Shown here: positions 22,151-33,674 of the stretch, piece by piece
Layout: the number at the start of each line of letters is the position of its first letter
Numbering within the stretch: position 1 is the first letter of the stretch
NCBI GenBank assembly: GCA_018806985.1
Contig: JADANN010000366.1
Span: 1,798,001-1,862,000, forward strand
Reading direction: 5' to 3'
From: Angiostrongylus vasorum
Taxonomy: Eukaryota; Nematoda; Chromadorea; Rhabditida; Metastrongylidae
Length of the DNA: 64,000 nt
Translations under genes and position numbers: made by a program
The notes under the pieces: model-generated
Seen by the model: only the letters and a program-made list of their open reading frames with translations
Told to the model about the DNA's origin: nothing
Database searches by the model: none

Positions 22151-23395
22151 GAGTATTGGACATGACGGAGTTGTAGAAGAGACTTCCCTCCATTGTTCTA
22201 TGATTTGAATGATGTGTATGCTACTATTTGCTATGTGTTACTAAGGTCTACTTCACAAGTACATCGCTGTATGCTTTTTGGAGGTACTTCCCAACTTGTG
22301 TCCATTTCGATGTTTTTATACCACGCATTACATAGAATAATCACGATTAATCATAGGGATTAAAATGAGATAACAGTTAATTGTTAGTCCAATTACTGGT
22401 TAATAAACCCTTTCGAAAAGAGGTTCTTCGCAAATCATGAAATGTAGGGAGTAACTTTTTCTGGTCATAGTTCTAACATTTCGACGTAATTTCGATTAGC
22501 TATTGAATGAGTATAGGTAGGCCGGTGAAAGAGCTCTCGACCACTAAACTCAATATGGATACTATAGTTTCCAAACGGGGCAAAAAGGGTTAAACTATAT
22601 CTTGTCACCTTTCCTCGGTAAGTAAGTAAAGTTACAGCAAAAAAATTGGAAAACAAGTGGTGTCGTCGTCTTGAAAATCAAATAAGGAGAACAACCTGGA
22701 TGCTTCACCTTGCTTACTGGAACATAGCAATGATGCGGGCGGAACGGAGCTTTGAATAAAGTCTTCGTTTGAATAGGAAAGTTCCAGCAGAGAATAGATT
22801 CACTCGCACAACTTCGCTGACATGTTTTCATCCCTAAAAACCCTTTCGTGCTCATTTTACAAGCAAAGGCCACAGAGCTGTAATGCATCACGAAGAACTA
22901 CTGTACATTTTTCAACTGCTCCGATGCCGTTCGTCTGAATATTTCCTGTGCAAGTTCAGCTTCACTAAGTGGTTGGGTTTTTTGTTATTACCTAATGTGA
23001 ATAACATGATAATTTTCGTGAAACACTCCAGCGTTAAATGGATAATGGCTGCGAAGACTCTTTCATTTCCTTTTTCTATGAAACGAACAGAATTTTTTGA
23101 GAGACCTTCATTATGCTCTTCCCTCAGCACAATTTTTGACTCTGCTGAGGAAATCTACAGCAGTCACTATTCATCAACAGCAATAGTCATGAACAAAAAA
23201 TGGTTTTGTCGAGTTTCTTTTCATTCGCAACGCAGTGGGAAGGCTTCGCATTCAACCTATCCCTGCAGATTTATCTCATGCCACTTCTGAGTACTGTACT
23301 TAAGCTAATGATATTAATTTTAGATGCACTCCTTTCTTAGAACGAAATTCACCAATTGGTTAAAGAACAAATAAATCATGGTTTTTTCCTTGTTT
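22151..23395. other. Unassigned 1.2-kb stretch
   Basis: Overlapping open frames on both strands (22883-23290 plus, 135 codons; 22595-22891 minus) have no recognised domain or convincing splice sites. Confidence 0.35.
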
Positions 23396-23760
23396 TAGCT
23401 GGTCTGTCTTCGCGTCAACTTGCAGATCCCAGCACTTCTCACATTAAATTCGTTTCGTCGCATTCGTCATCCACGAAGCTCTTTAAACTTTTTGCATGTG
23501 GCTTCCGCTGCTGCTTGAGGATTTTCATTTCATCTCGAATGTCGTAGAATGCTGGTCGAGCAATTCTCCCTGGATTCCTGAGATTGTCGGATGGGAGCGC
23601 TCCCAACTGGATTGCAGAAACCGATTTTTTCCCAGACAAGTCCGCTACCAATTTCCCCCAACCCGGAGGGATGAGAGGCTTGGTTGGTCTGGAGCGGAAT
23701 GGAACCATGCATGCTCGTGATGATGGATATCACTACCACTGTGCTATCCGTCCCCTAATT
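23396..23760 (-). repeat. SINE-C copy, best preserved
   Basis: On minus the head has box A TAGCACAGTGG (complement of 23736-23746) and box B-like GGTTCCATTCC about 35 bp later. It is followed by blocks shared with the 9.1, 30.0, 36.5, 38.9 and 61.6 kb copies (GTAGAATGCTGGTCGAG, TGGATTCCTGAGATTGTCGG). The 23439-23708 and related open frames are repeat-derived. Confidence 0.65.
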
Positions 23761-23899
23761 ATGATTTGTGGACAGGTATTGGTGAGCAGTAGTTAACAGT
23801 CGTAATATTCGTATGAAGCTTGCAGATATAGTGCAAATGATAAAAAAATGGTCATAAAATAAAAACGAACGAACAAACCAGCGCTGCCGTCGTTTCGTG

Positions 23900-24089
23900 A
23901 CCAGCTTCCCTTTCTGGGTAAACATTCATTTATTGGATAGGCAGCTATCTGTCTTCTTGTCCTTGTTCTTTCTAAAGTGACCTCATAGATTTCGACGTCA
24001 TTGGTGGTGCAGATGATAAAAAGCACGGAACTGTTTAACATGTATCCGCGTTTTGCAATGGCTCCTCGTACAATCACGTTGCCGATCAT
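23900..24089 (-). CDS. Candidate first exon, unknown protein
   Basis: On minus a good acceptor (CAAATGACTTTCAG) sits directly before ATG at 24089. It could be a trans-splice or ordinary splice site. The open frame begins MIGNVIVRGAIAKRGYMLNS and continues IICTTNDVEIYEVTLERTRT. No family recognised. A possible donor (GAAGCTGGTCACG) lies near 23910. An upstream open frame at 24289-24515 is not in phase with it, so I do not join them. Confidence 0.28.
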
Positions 24090-24515
24090 CTGAAAGTCAT
24101 TTGCAATTTATTCCGGATCTAGCTGAGTCCTTTTTTATAACGCACATTCCATTCAGTGACTATTCTTTTTCATAGTGACTTGAACTAAAAAAACTGGAAA
24201 ATTGGGTACTTACTTAAATTAAGTTAACTCGTTCGAGAAACGTTTTTTTGCATATTTTCACTTGCAGGATAGAGTTTTCCTTGCTCACGCCTCCCACGTT
24301 CCCCTAGAACATCTGTGTCGGATAAGCACTGGGCGCTGGATCGAACTAACGGACATGTGTGCATTGAGTACTTTGTAAGCTTGGGATACTTCCAGCCACC
24401 GCGTTAACGCTGGTCCTTCAAATATGTGGCTAAGTAGAATAAACGCTTTTAGTTCTCCACTAATATCTACCAATGGAACCATCATAATAGAATTTTTTGG
24501 CCGAGCTAATTTCAT

Positions 24516-25154
24516 TTGTTTTTAATAGCAACTTTCTGTTAATTGAATTTGAAATGGCTTTGGGTAAGCCTTTCGTGTATGTTCTTCCTTTGCATTCTGA
24601 AGGTTCCTATTTTGACAAAATCCGTTTTATTTATTGCTCAAAGAAATTCATTGCAGAGAACCCGGAAATGCGTTAGTCAGGAGCAACGTTCCCAATTAAT
24701 GACTGTCACTCGCCAGTGTCACTGCCTTCCCCAGTGCTACTGCTTTTCCAGTGTTACTGGTTTTTCCAGTATTTTTGCTTTATTAATTTTGTTTTTACAT
24801 TCACTTTATAGGATTTCACCCTCTGCTTCAACTCATTCTGTAGATGTATTGATAGATGCTGATAGTTTTTCAAGGTTTCGAGTAGTTGGGAAGTTGGAAA
24901 TTGGTAAACTTATAGAAGAAGATATCTTATTGCTCTAAGCGTATAAATAGTTTCTTTGAAATGCGCTTCCGAATTCAAATCTATTTAGAATTCATCTTCA
25001 CCAAACAGTGAAGGTGAAGTCTCTATCTTTGAAGTTTTTAAGGAAAACGGCAGTCGTAGACATCATCGTCTCCTGTTCAACAAAATCCCGACTGTCCCAT
25101 TAATTTCGCGTTTTTTGGATTGGAATTGTTGCTACATGAGTTCTTTTTTCTAAT
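24516..25154. other. Unassigned stretch
   Basis: A 131-codon plus frame (24543-24938) is hydrophobic and Cys/Ser-rich with no recognised domain; probably chance. Confidence 0.35.
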
Positions 25155-25410
25155 TTCAGTGATGCTGAGGTATTTGCAAAACTCCGGACCGCTGGTGTCT
25201 ACGGGGGGGAACGAACGCGCTATTACCCTTTCCGGGGGGCTAACGCGTTCAACACCACACCATGCGGGTCCTTCGTTTCGCCTGTCTCTCAGCTAGTTCT
25301 ATCGATCAGTGCCATCAGCATATCTAATATATCATCGTTATTGAAGTTATATTTCGCAACATACCCTGCTATTAAAAAAGAGTAGACAGTAAATAATAGG
25401 TTGAAATTCT
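25155..25410 (-). repeat. SINE-A copy with oppositely oriented tail
   Basis: The head is minus-strand (box B complement GGGGAACGAACGCGC, box A region CTAACGCGTTCAACACCACA), to about 25330. The adjoining 25340-25410 carries the trailing block (CATACCCTGCTATTAAAAAA, AGACAGTAAATAAT) in plus orientation. The same head-to-tail flip is seen in the copy at 48.7 kb. Confidence 0.6.
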
Positions 25411-25414
25411 TTTT

Positions 25415-26340
25415 CTTAGTCTTCTGAGCCCAGAAAGGTTAAGTTGACTGCAATCTGGTCTCCCAAATACCTCCATAACCTAGAAAGAAAAACCACAAAC
25501 CAAAAAATTTTGATCGCATTGGAAACAACACAGCTTCTCAGTACCCTCATAGTTTTCTGAGGAGTTTTCCACTTGGTTTACCAAGTAGAGACAATCGCAA
25601 AGGGTTCGCCTCCCTTTAGCTCATTTTTTGGATTTTGGACTTATGCAAAATGCGTCGAGGGTTTTACGCCTAGAAGTTTTAGATTCCTATGGAAAGATGT
25701 TAATATCTGCTTCAAAATCTTCCCATTATGTCTCTATGTCATGTGCCCACCCAGTGGAGTCTTCGATTTGACATTAAATTTGTCGACTAGGTGATCTTTT
25801 ATTCTTAAGCAGAGTTGTGTTGCCAATGTATTCCTTCCCTCTTGTTTTACAAGAGATCAGGTACAGTGTACCAAAAATTATGCCTCAAGTTTACCGACTA
25901 CGTATTCTTTTTATGCGGACGCAGAGTGGTCTATCCGTTTCGCCAACGTATTCGTTCCTGTGTGCTTTACAAGAGATCACATAAACTGTTCCCGAACTCG
26001 TCTAGTCACCATCTCTACCATTGCGGAAAATCATGCCATTTTGCGTTGTTTAAAGACAGACGGTCATGCAGGTGATTGTGAATTATCTGGCGTCTTAGAA
26101 AGCTTGTTGGTATTTCAATAACTGGTACCGAATTCTCTTTACCCGCCCTTTTAAAGAAAAGGTTTATAGCTTGTTGTTGTTTCGCTAAAAATGAAGGGCA
26201 GGATAAACAGAGCCCTCCTATCCTCGCCAGTATTACCGTTTGAAGGCGTAGTTTCTTCTCTAAACTTATGCTTTTAAGGCTAAGGTGTAAACTTCGCTAA
26301 TCGACCTTTCGCCCATTATTCTAATGTAGATATATTGACA
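25415..26340 (-). mobile_element. PLE copy, minus arm of an inverted pair
   Basis: Minus-strand GIY-YIG region with a doubled EYIG-coding block (one near 25800-25860, another near 25905-25990), the linker, and upstream sequence to about 26340. The 3' terminus is truncated inside the stem motif (GAGCCCAGAAAGG). Heavily decayed. Confidence 0.6.
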
Positions 26341-26389
26341 ATTGTTTTAACACCTGCTCTACACTGGAGAAGATGGACAAACGCTTTGA

Positions 26390-27540
26390 GTGATTAAATG
26401 GACCGTGAGAGTACATAAAATTCACTCGAGAGAAATCAGAAGTAAACTGGATTCTATTTCCCAATGTTCAAACCAACTTATCCAAAGACGGCTACATTGC
26501 GACGGCACAGAAAGCCAAGTAACAGCAACATACTGGTTCATTACCTCTCCTGTCACCCCTCACACAAAAAAACGGTGGTTTCGAGAGTCATCCATCCGCA
26601 TACACCAGTGCGTGCAAAAAGAAGAGAGCAGTTCCAGTGGTTACAAGATGGTAGCTCATCGCGAAAGGTTTAAGGGAAGAACCATGCCTCCAAATGACAA
26701 TTCTACCGATGATGACATCTCGTTTATCTTGCCTTTCATTTCCAACGAGACAAGTGTAACTATAAAAGGTTGCAGAAAAAGGGCTGGTGTAGGGAATTCG
26801 GTAGCAGCGATTGAAATACCATCAAACACTCTAAGACGCCAACTGGTTTATAACAGTTTGTATGATCGTCTTAGTAAAACACAAAATTCTATAATGTGAT
26901 CTAACGATAGAGATGGTGATTTCATGAGTTCGGGTAGGGTTTATCCCAGTTCTTGTGAAACGTGCGAGAATGAAAACTTAGGTGAATCGGGTGGACCACT
27001 GCGTATCCGTAAAAATGAACACTTGTACGATAAGCGTGAAGTTGAACAAAATACAGCACTAGATGTGCATCAAACACACAGACAGAACAGTATATTATAA
27101 AGTAGAAGTCGCCATCCTCACACAGGAATCGAAAATACCGGCGCGCAAAACTCTCGAGGCGTTCTGGATAAATTCATGAATCCGAAAATGAACCGCAGGA
27201 AGGACTGACACCTTATCACACGTGATCTCATACACTAATTAAGTTTGATATTTTAATGTGAGAGAGGTACATTACGCTTCCATATGATCTCTGTGTGGTT
27301 GGTCTACATGGGGAATACAAAGTGGAAAACTCATAGAAACCGGTGAACCGGTGATTTTTGCGAAGCTGCTTCGTTTTCAATGAGATTGATATTTAGGCTT
27401 CGTAGTATTTGTGTTGAGTGTACGGAGCTTTGTTATACTGTTGTGGATAAACAAATTGTGTAGTAACCCTCGTGTTTGCTGGTCAAGAGAACAATGATAT
27501 ATTAATCAATGTCGACCTCACTAGAAAGGCGGTCTTGGGA
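26390..27540 (+). mobile_element. PLE copy, plus arm of an inverted pair
   Basis: The upstream coding part is open for 169 codons (26390-26899): TESQVTATYWFITSPVTPHT, then linker LRRQLVYNSLYDRLSKTQN. The GIY-YIG domain (26920-27235) is frameshifted, with ENLGESG replacing EYIGETG. It ends with GTGTTTGCTGGTCAAGAGAA and a degraded tail motif at 27505-27535. It faces away from the minus copy at 25415-26340. No target duplication was found. Confidence 0.6.
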
Positions 27541-27724
27541 ATAATGGGTCGCATTGGATTTTAGTAATTATAAGATTTCGGAATGATCATAAGAAAGTGA
27601 ATGTTTGGTTAAAGTGTTACCCAGTGACTATTCTTGGAGGATATCTAGCAATTTACGGTGAAAATTTCGATTCGTTTTCCACAGTATCGGTAGCTTTCGA
27701 TTTGCTTCACTTGCTGCGGAATAA

Positions 27725-28015
27725 GGCGCGTGTGGCGCAGTGGTCGGAGGAGCCCTGGAACACACATGAGATCGATCTCCACACCCGTGGCTTACGAAGC
27801 CTTCTATCCCTCCGGGTTTCGGCAAAATGGTACCAGACCTGTCTGGGAGAATATCAGAACTAGCACGATACATCGGTAGGCCCCTACGAGTCATTCTAAA
27901 GGCCAGATATGCATTCAATCATGTTGAACGATGATTCATGAAGTCGAATGCATGGCGCATCCATCAGAGATCAGGGGATTGGTCAACGGGAAGAGCTCTA
28001 GAGCTTTTATGAGCT
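27725..28015 (+). repeat. SINE-B copy, intact box A
   Basis: Box A TGGCGCAGTGG at 27733-27743 is an exact match to the tRNA consensus. Box B-like GAGATCGATCTCCAC follows. The body has CTGTCTGGGAGAATATCAGA and GGCCAGATATGCATTCAATC and continues to about 28015. Confidence 0.65.
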
Positions 28016-28561
28016 AGGGAGTTCTCGAAGGAAATTTTTAACTGGAAACACGAATAAAATTGAAAGAGTATTTGGTCAAGGTTGCATACACTTGCAATAG
28101 AACAAAGTCTGTTCTGTAAGTTTTTCAAGTTTTAGACTCTTCTATTAGTCTATTAATGGTTACTGTCTGTTCTCGGGAAACCAGTTTCATCATGAATGTC
28201 TCACGTGTTTGCAAGAGCCTTCAATAACGACCGTATACTACTGTTTGTGGGCCACACCGAAAAGTTATTTTCGATCCGGACAGAATTTACAACCAGGAAA
28301 GGATATTTCGCAGAAGTCACCATTAAGGAAGCAGTATGGACGACGATGCTGAGAGAAGGTAAAGGAGAGAAAGTCTATTACGTACACTAAACTCGTAAAG
28401 ATGATTCGTCAAGTTTCCACTTATCGCTGCGACATCATCCTCGTTTTTGGCGGATTTCATCAGTTCATTAATTCAAGTATCCACTCACTATTTTGTTAAG
28501 TTCACTCAAGGTCTTTAAATATGTTGAAATAGTGGATGTTTGAAGCATTCGTTTCTTTCAG
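28016..28561. other. Unassigned, one small open frame
   Basis: 28196-28390 plus is open from ATG and meets a GAAG/GTAAAG donor-like site. It is not in phase with the candidate exon at 28562, so I leave it unassigned. Confidence 0.3.
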
Positions 28562-28723
28562 TCATGCTCAAGTGATCCAGAGAATGTACCGTTATATAGT
28601 ATACCAATTCGATTGTCTGTTCCTCCTCCAGTTTTCCACGCAGTCTTTCAAATAGTAGATTATTCTAATCTTAAAGATATTTTCGCGCATTACGTCGAAA
28701 TCTTAAAAAAAATGGTTAATTAA
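28562..28723 (+). CDS. Candidate terminal exon, unknown protein
   Basis: A strong acceptor (CGTTTCTTTCAG) is followed by 53 open codons and TAA. The peptide contains SDPENVPLYSIPIRLSVPPP and FQIVDYSNLKDIFAHYVEIL. Composition is protein-like; no family recognised. An exon of this length can arise by chance. Confidence 0.3.
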   Translation, partial: SCSSDPENVPLYSIPIRLSVPPPVFHAVFQIVDYSNLKDIFAHYVEILKKMVN

Positions 28724-28794
28724 ATTCAATCTGTTCATACGGGGATTGCTCATATATCCTGTGTATCACGAGTGTAAACACCTACACAGAGACG

Positions 28795-28897
<103 letters not shown>

Positions 28898-28949
28898 CTC
28901 GGACGCATGCACTCATGCAAGCATATACATACATACACACGTATATTCC

Positions 28950-29989
28950 ACATTTATACAGACATAGACACAATCATAAGCGCACATAATTGGTTGAGGG
29001 ACTGCAATATTCCGATTGTTCAGCTGCATTAGTGCATATCTGTCTTCTTGTTTTCATCCCCCTCTCAAACTTCTATTCTAAATTTGTTCCTCGCTGATTG
29101 CCGCTAGGGGTTTTTTCCATGCCCTTTTAAAACAATATTGGCTGTTGGAGGTCATGCGCGCGTAATGTTTGCTATTCTTCGCAGTCTCAAGCTTTTATTC
29201 CGTTCCTATCCATATAACGCTTCTCCAATTTTTCCATAAAAGTCATCGACACCACTTTTTGAACGTACTTCAAGAATTTGCGTAGACCATGGCCTCCTCG
29301 ACGGTCAATAGGTCTTGTAGGCGTTCTTCACCACTTTTACAATTCAATATATGAGCTACACCATGAATACGTGTCTTTCGCATACAAGTGTGCCACGATG
29401 TTTAACACCTCAGCAGGGAAGGATAGCTATATCGTGGGTTGTACTAGAAACAGCAATTGTTTAAGAGTTGCTTGCGTGTGGTTGCACTAATTTCCTGGCG
29501 GACGAACATCTTTCATTAATAAATAAGCATAGATAATAGAATAAGTCCTACATTTAGCCCTTTTTGAAAGCTTTCAAATTCTCTATTTTTTCGACGTTTT
29601 TTGCTTCCTGTGAATAAATGAACATTTGCTGGACGAAATAACTACCTACCTCATTATTTTTAATAGGCAACGTCTAAAAAAAAGTTTTTTTTCATTCATT
29701 ACATCCAGACGTTCGCAGCAACCACAAAGAAAAAGTGGCCCCATTTCTCTTCACCATAGTTTTGGAACACGGATCTCCCTCATATAAGGGATCTCGGGCG
29801 GGTTAGTCGCGAGGCTACGTGGCGCGTCCCAGGAAGCGGGTAGGGGTTTAATCGCAGACCAAAAGCGACCTTTGCTTCCATGAGACGCAGGTGGATCCAG
29901 GAGAAGGACTCCTGTTTCTGCTGCGCCGATTTGGCACATACTTTCTGTATTTACGAGGCTTATTCATGCATCCGTGTGTGGGTGCGTTC
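28950..29989. other. Unassigned 1-kb stretch
   Basis: A GC-richer block at about 29750-29950 (GCGGGTTAGTCGCGAGGCTA) could belong to the 5' leader of a retroelement but I cannot place it. Nothing else is recognised. Confidence 0.3.
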
Positions 29990-30112
29990 TAGCTTACGCG
30001 GATTTCCATTTCATCTTGAACGTCGTAGAATGCTGGTCGAGTCGATTCTCTCTAGAGCCCTGGGAAAGCCTGGCTGGACCGCTCCGTAGGGTGATTTCTT
30101 CCTGAACAACAG
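29990..30112 (-). repeat. SINE-C fragment
   Basis: Minus-strand fragment containing CATTTCATCTTGAACGTCGT and GTAGAATGCTGGTCGAG. The tRNA-like head is missing. It abuts the 5' leader of the LINE. Confidence 0.55.
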
Positions 30113-30389
30113 AGAGGTATATGGGAGGTGGTTAGGAGTCGCGTCTAACAAATGAGCTCCATGTCCACTCTGGGAGAGACTGGTAGGCTACCCGTGAGTG
30201 TACTAGCCCCACGTTCAAAGCCAAGCAAGATATGCGTGGACATCAAAATGCTAAACACAGTAACAAAAAAAAAGGGTCTCATTCCTCTGACCCCGAAAGA
30301 GCCCCAATTTTGCAGCCATTGGTAGGGCGCGTACCGAGAGGCTGTTAAAATCTCAGGGCCAATGGAAGCTGCCTGGATCACGAAGAAGT

Positions 30390-31170
30390 TTGCTGACGAC
30401 CTGTGCCTACAATGCACGTACGCTTGCATCCGAGTCCTCGATAGAAGACTTGCTCATGCAAGCAAGAAGGATACGGCACGATGTCATCGGCTTGTCCGAG
30501 ACGAGACCACACCACCCATTCAACGCCGTCTATGACACCGGAGAACTGTTCCTCAGAATATGTGACATTAGAGAAGTCGGCGGCGTCGGCGTCGGCGTTC
30601 TGGTCAACACGAGTTTGTCCATGAACGTCGATTCATTCGAACAACATGCGACCTCGAATCTGACGTTTAAGATTAAAAAAAATGTGGATCAATACCGGCT
30701 TTGACAACCTCTGTCGTTTACACGCCGACATCAAACTATGACGAAGAAGAAGTCGAAGCGTTCTATATGGACTTAGAGAAGTTCAACAGGGGAGACCACG
30801 CACTCTTCAAGGTCACCATTAGAAATTTCAATGCCAAGATTGGACCAAGGAAAACGTCTGAAGAACGTCACACTGGGACCCATGGAATAGAATGGAACGA
30901 ACAGGGTGAGCAGCCGTCTGAATTTATCATGACGACCAAGACCGTCCATGAAAACTTGCAATTCCAGAAGCCCCACCCTCAACGCTGGACGTGGGCGTCT
31001 CCCAGTAGAGAGTAGCCATAACGAAATAGACCCACATCATAGTAAATAGAAGGTTTTGCGTAACCGATGTCGCTGTTGTCCCAAAATTCTACACGGGATC
31101 AGACCACCGTCTTCTTCGTGCAAGATTCTATTTCTCGCGCAAAGGAAAAAAAAGCCGCTAAATTCAAAAA
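30390..31170 (+). pseudogene. LINE endonuclease domain, broken
   Basis: Apurinic/apyrimidinic-type endonuclease region. It begins TTCAYNARTLASESSIEDLL, then DVIGLSETR, GGVGVGVLVNTSLSMNVDSF, TSVVYTPTSNYDEEEVEAFY, and RNFNAKIGP in place of GDFNAKIGP, so the first catalytic-motif residues are altered. Near 31090 a GSDH-like motif is still readable in a shifted frame (TGSDHRLLRAR). At least three frameshifts or stops break it. Confidence 0.75.
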
Positions 31171-31639
31171 ACCGAAGTCCCAGAACCACCACAAACTGGG
31201 ACTTATTCAATTCATTAGTCGGCTGTTGAGAAGATGCCGTTGTCGATAAGATCGAGGAGGAATACGATCGGCTCAGTCAACATTCGAAAGTCACCAAGAG
31301 ACGTCCGTCTACAGAAACAATCGAGCTGATACGCCAGCGTGGAATCGCACAAGCTGAGGCAACCGCGAATTAACGTCCGAACTTGCAAAACAACACAGAC
31401 AGGCGACGAAGATCTTAAAGAGAGAAGAGCAGCAGTAATGGTCGAAGCGGCAGAGGCTGGGAAAAGCATTTGTAAAGCCCAGCGAGGCTTCGCCAATTAC
31501 AAGACCAAGATGATTGCACTCCGACGCTCAGACGGAACAGTTACAACGTCCAGAAAGGCAATGGAGAAAATCATTCACGAATACTGCTCAGATCTCTTTG
31601 ATAGCCATGTCATCCTTCCATCATGTGAAATAAAGAAAA

Positions 31640-33207
31640 ATGGATGTGTTGTATCAGCGGTTCTCCCTTGCGAAATCCGACATGCCATTTCGTGGGTAAA
31701 AATTGGAAAGCGCCAGGTCCGAACATGACAAGATCAGAACACCTGAAGAACCTTCCGCCAGTCCTCGTTAACACACTGGCTCGGCTCTTCACACGTTACC
31801 TGTCTGAATGCAAGGTCCTTACTCAGTGGGAGACCAGCAAGACCCTGTTATTGTTTAAGAAGGGTGACCTACACGATATGGGCAACTGTCGCCCAATCTG
31901 CTTGCTGTCTGTCGTCTACAAACTTTTCACTCGAGTCATGCTAAACAGGATTGACAGAACACTGGACGAAGGACAGCCATGTGAGCAAGCAGGGTTTCGA
32001 AAAGGATTTAGTGCAGTGGACCACATTCACACGATAACAAGGCTCATTGAAGTGTCGCGAGAGTACAAAAGACCGCTCCTCACCTTTCATCGATTTACAA
32101 AAGGCCTTTGATTCAGTCGAGATAGAAGCAGTCATGGAACCCCTTGATAGTCAAGGAGTCCCTACTCAGTACATAAAGATTTTTCGTGAGCTGTACAGAA
32201 AATTTCACAACCAAGGTATCACCATTCTACGACGATATTATCATTGACGTCAAAAGAGGAGTTAGGCAAGGCGATACCATCTCGTCAAAATTATTTACCC
32301 CCCACCCTCCAGAACGTCATGCGAACATTGGAATGGGATAATATGGGAGTGAAAATCGATAGTCGGCAGTTACACCATCTTCGCTTTACTGGTGACATCA
32401 TCCTTATAACACTCAACATTAGCCAAGCGGTACGTACGCTTGCCGACTTTGATAAAGCACGTGGAAAGATTGTTCTTCGACTAAACCTCACAAAAACGAT
32501 GTTCATGAAGAACGGATTGGTTTCATATGTTCCATTCACGCTCAACGGAACAAATGTCTCCGAATACTCCAGTTTTGTTTATCTAGTTCGGTAAATCAAT
32601 GTGATGAACGACTTAGCTCCAAAGCTGAGCAGAAGGAAACGAGGGGCTTGGGGAGCTTTCAAAAGCATCGAGGATGTAGTGAAGAGAACAAAGAACACCC
32701 GTCTCCGTACCCACCTTTTCGACTCAACGGTACTTTCTGCCATAACGTATGCTTCAGAAATTTGGTCGCTGCGTGAGCAGGATGAAAGGTCACTTAGCGT
32801 TATCGAACGCGCAGTCGAAAGGACGATGCTAGGAGTATCCCGTTTCACACAAGTAAGGGAAAGGATCCGAAGCTCCGACCTGCGTCAACGACGAAAAATC
32901 AAAGGTGTCGTTCTGTACGCCAAACAATCAAAGATAAGGTGGGCCGGACACGTAGTGCGTATGGATGACAACCGTTGGACAAGAGATGTTAGTGACTGGA
33001 TTCCTCGGGATGTCAAACTTACTGCATGAAGACCACCGACCCGATGGTCGGAGTTCTTCACAAAGAGCGTTGAAGAAAGATATGATGCTCGACGAGTCCC
33101 TAGAGCGAGCAGAACCCATTGGGCTACTCTGGTACGCGAGAGGGAAAAAATGGAAGACTTACTGGCGCCCGCTCGAGTCACTCGACAGTCAACGGGACCA
33201 CAGGTGA
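31640..33207 (+). pseudogene. LINE reverse transcriptase and C-terminus, broken
   Basis: Visible in order: KAPGPNMTRSEHLKNLPPVL; TLLLFKKGD and NCRPICLLSVVYKLFTRVML; GFRKGFSAVDHIHTITRLIE; FIDLQKAFDSVEIEAV; GVRQGDTISSKLF; then HLRFTGDIILIT where the family has FADD. The C-terminal part (32601-33207) has SAITYASEIWSLREQDERSL and IRWAGHVVRMDDNRWTRDVS. The changed catalytic box (FTGD) should abolish polymerase activity, and the LINE at 39.6-41.5 kb shares it. Confidence 0.8.
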
Positions 33208-33429
33208 TACAGGTGACAGTTTTGGAACTTGGAAGGTCTTGAATGAACCACTTTGGAGCCACCTTTCGCACTTTGGCTTAGCATAACGGAAGTCTCATTA
33301 GCAGCTTTTCACCATCCAATGCACGAAGTTTCACCAAGAGTTCTTTCACTGCTGCTCTGCTGATCACTTTGTTTTTCTAGAACTAGCTTTGATTAAACAA
33401 ATAATGAGTATTTTATTGGATTATTGAAC

Positions 33430-33570
33430 CATCACAAAGTTGGTAGTAAGTTCTACTCTGCTGACGTTTTTACGTCTTCGTTTCCTCCAAAGCCGGTATA
33501 ATTCGAGTCTATTGTCTACAGCTGGTCACTCTCGTGATGTAGGATCTTCTCGTTATAACATCGAGTCGAA
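33430..33570 (-). mobile_element. PLE family 3 3'-end fragment
   Basis: Contains CTGCTGACGTTTTTACGTCT and CAAAGCCGGTATAATTCGAG, the complement of the family 3 stem motif and flank seen at 51.4 kb. Confidence 0.5.
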
Positions 33571-33674
33571 TCCCAAGAGTGGATCATTGCTCGAATTAAG
33601 AAACTACACTCTTAAAAAGTCTAGAAGCAAAGAGGCGTTCGCTGAATGAAACTTGTTAACAACCTTGTGATAGT

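Larger units (their letters stand above)
30115..33240 (+). mobile_element. RTE-type LINE, near full length, broken
   Basis: One long element with a leader (30115-30389), an endonuclease region (30390 to about 31170), a reverse transcriptase (about 31640-32590) and a C-terminal region to the stop at 33207. The reading frame is interrupted many times but the order and length fit a single-ORF RTE-like LINE. I know closely similar predicted proteins from hookworm genomes, which is my main clue to the host; that is recall, not a search. Confidence 0.85.

Noticed and set aside
22883..23290. 135-codon plus open frame as a gene
   Set aside because: It overlaps minus frames of similar length, has no recognised domain, and the region lacks clear splice sites.
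24289..24515. Exon joined to the candidate at 24089
   Set aside because: The donor leaves two bases, so joining creates an immediate stop.
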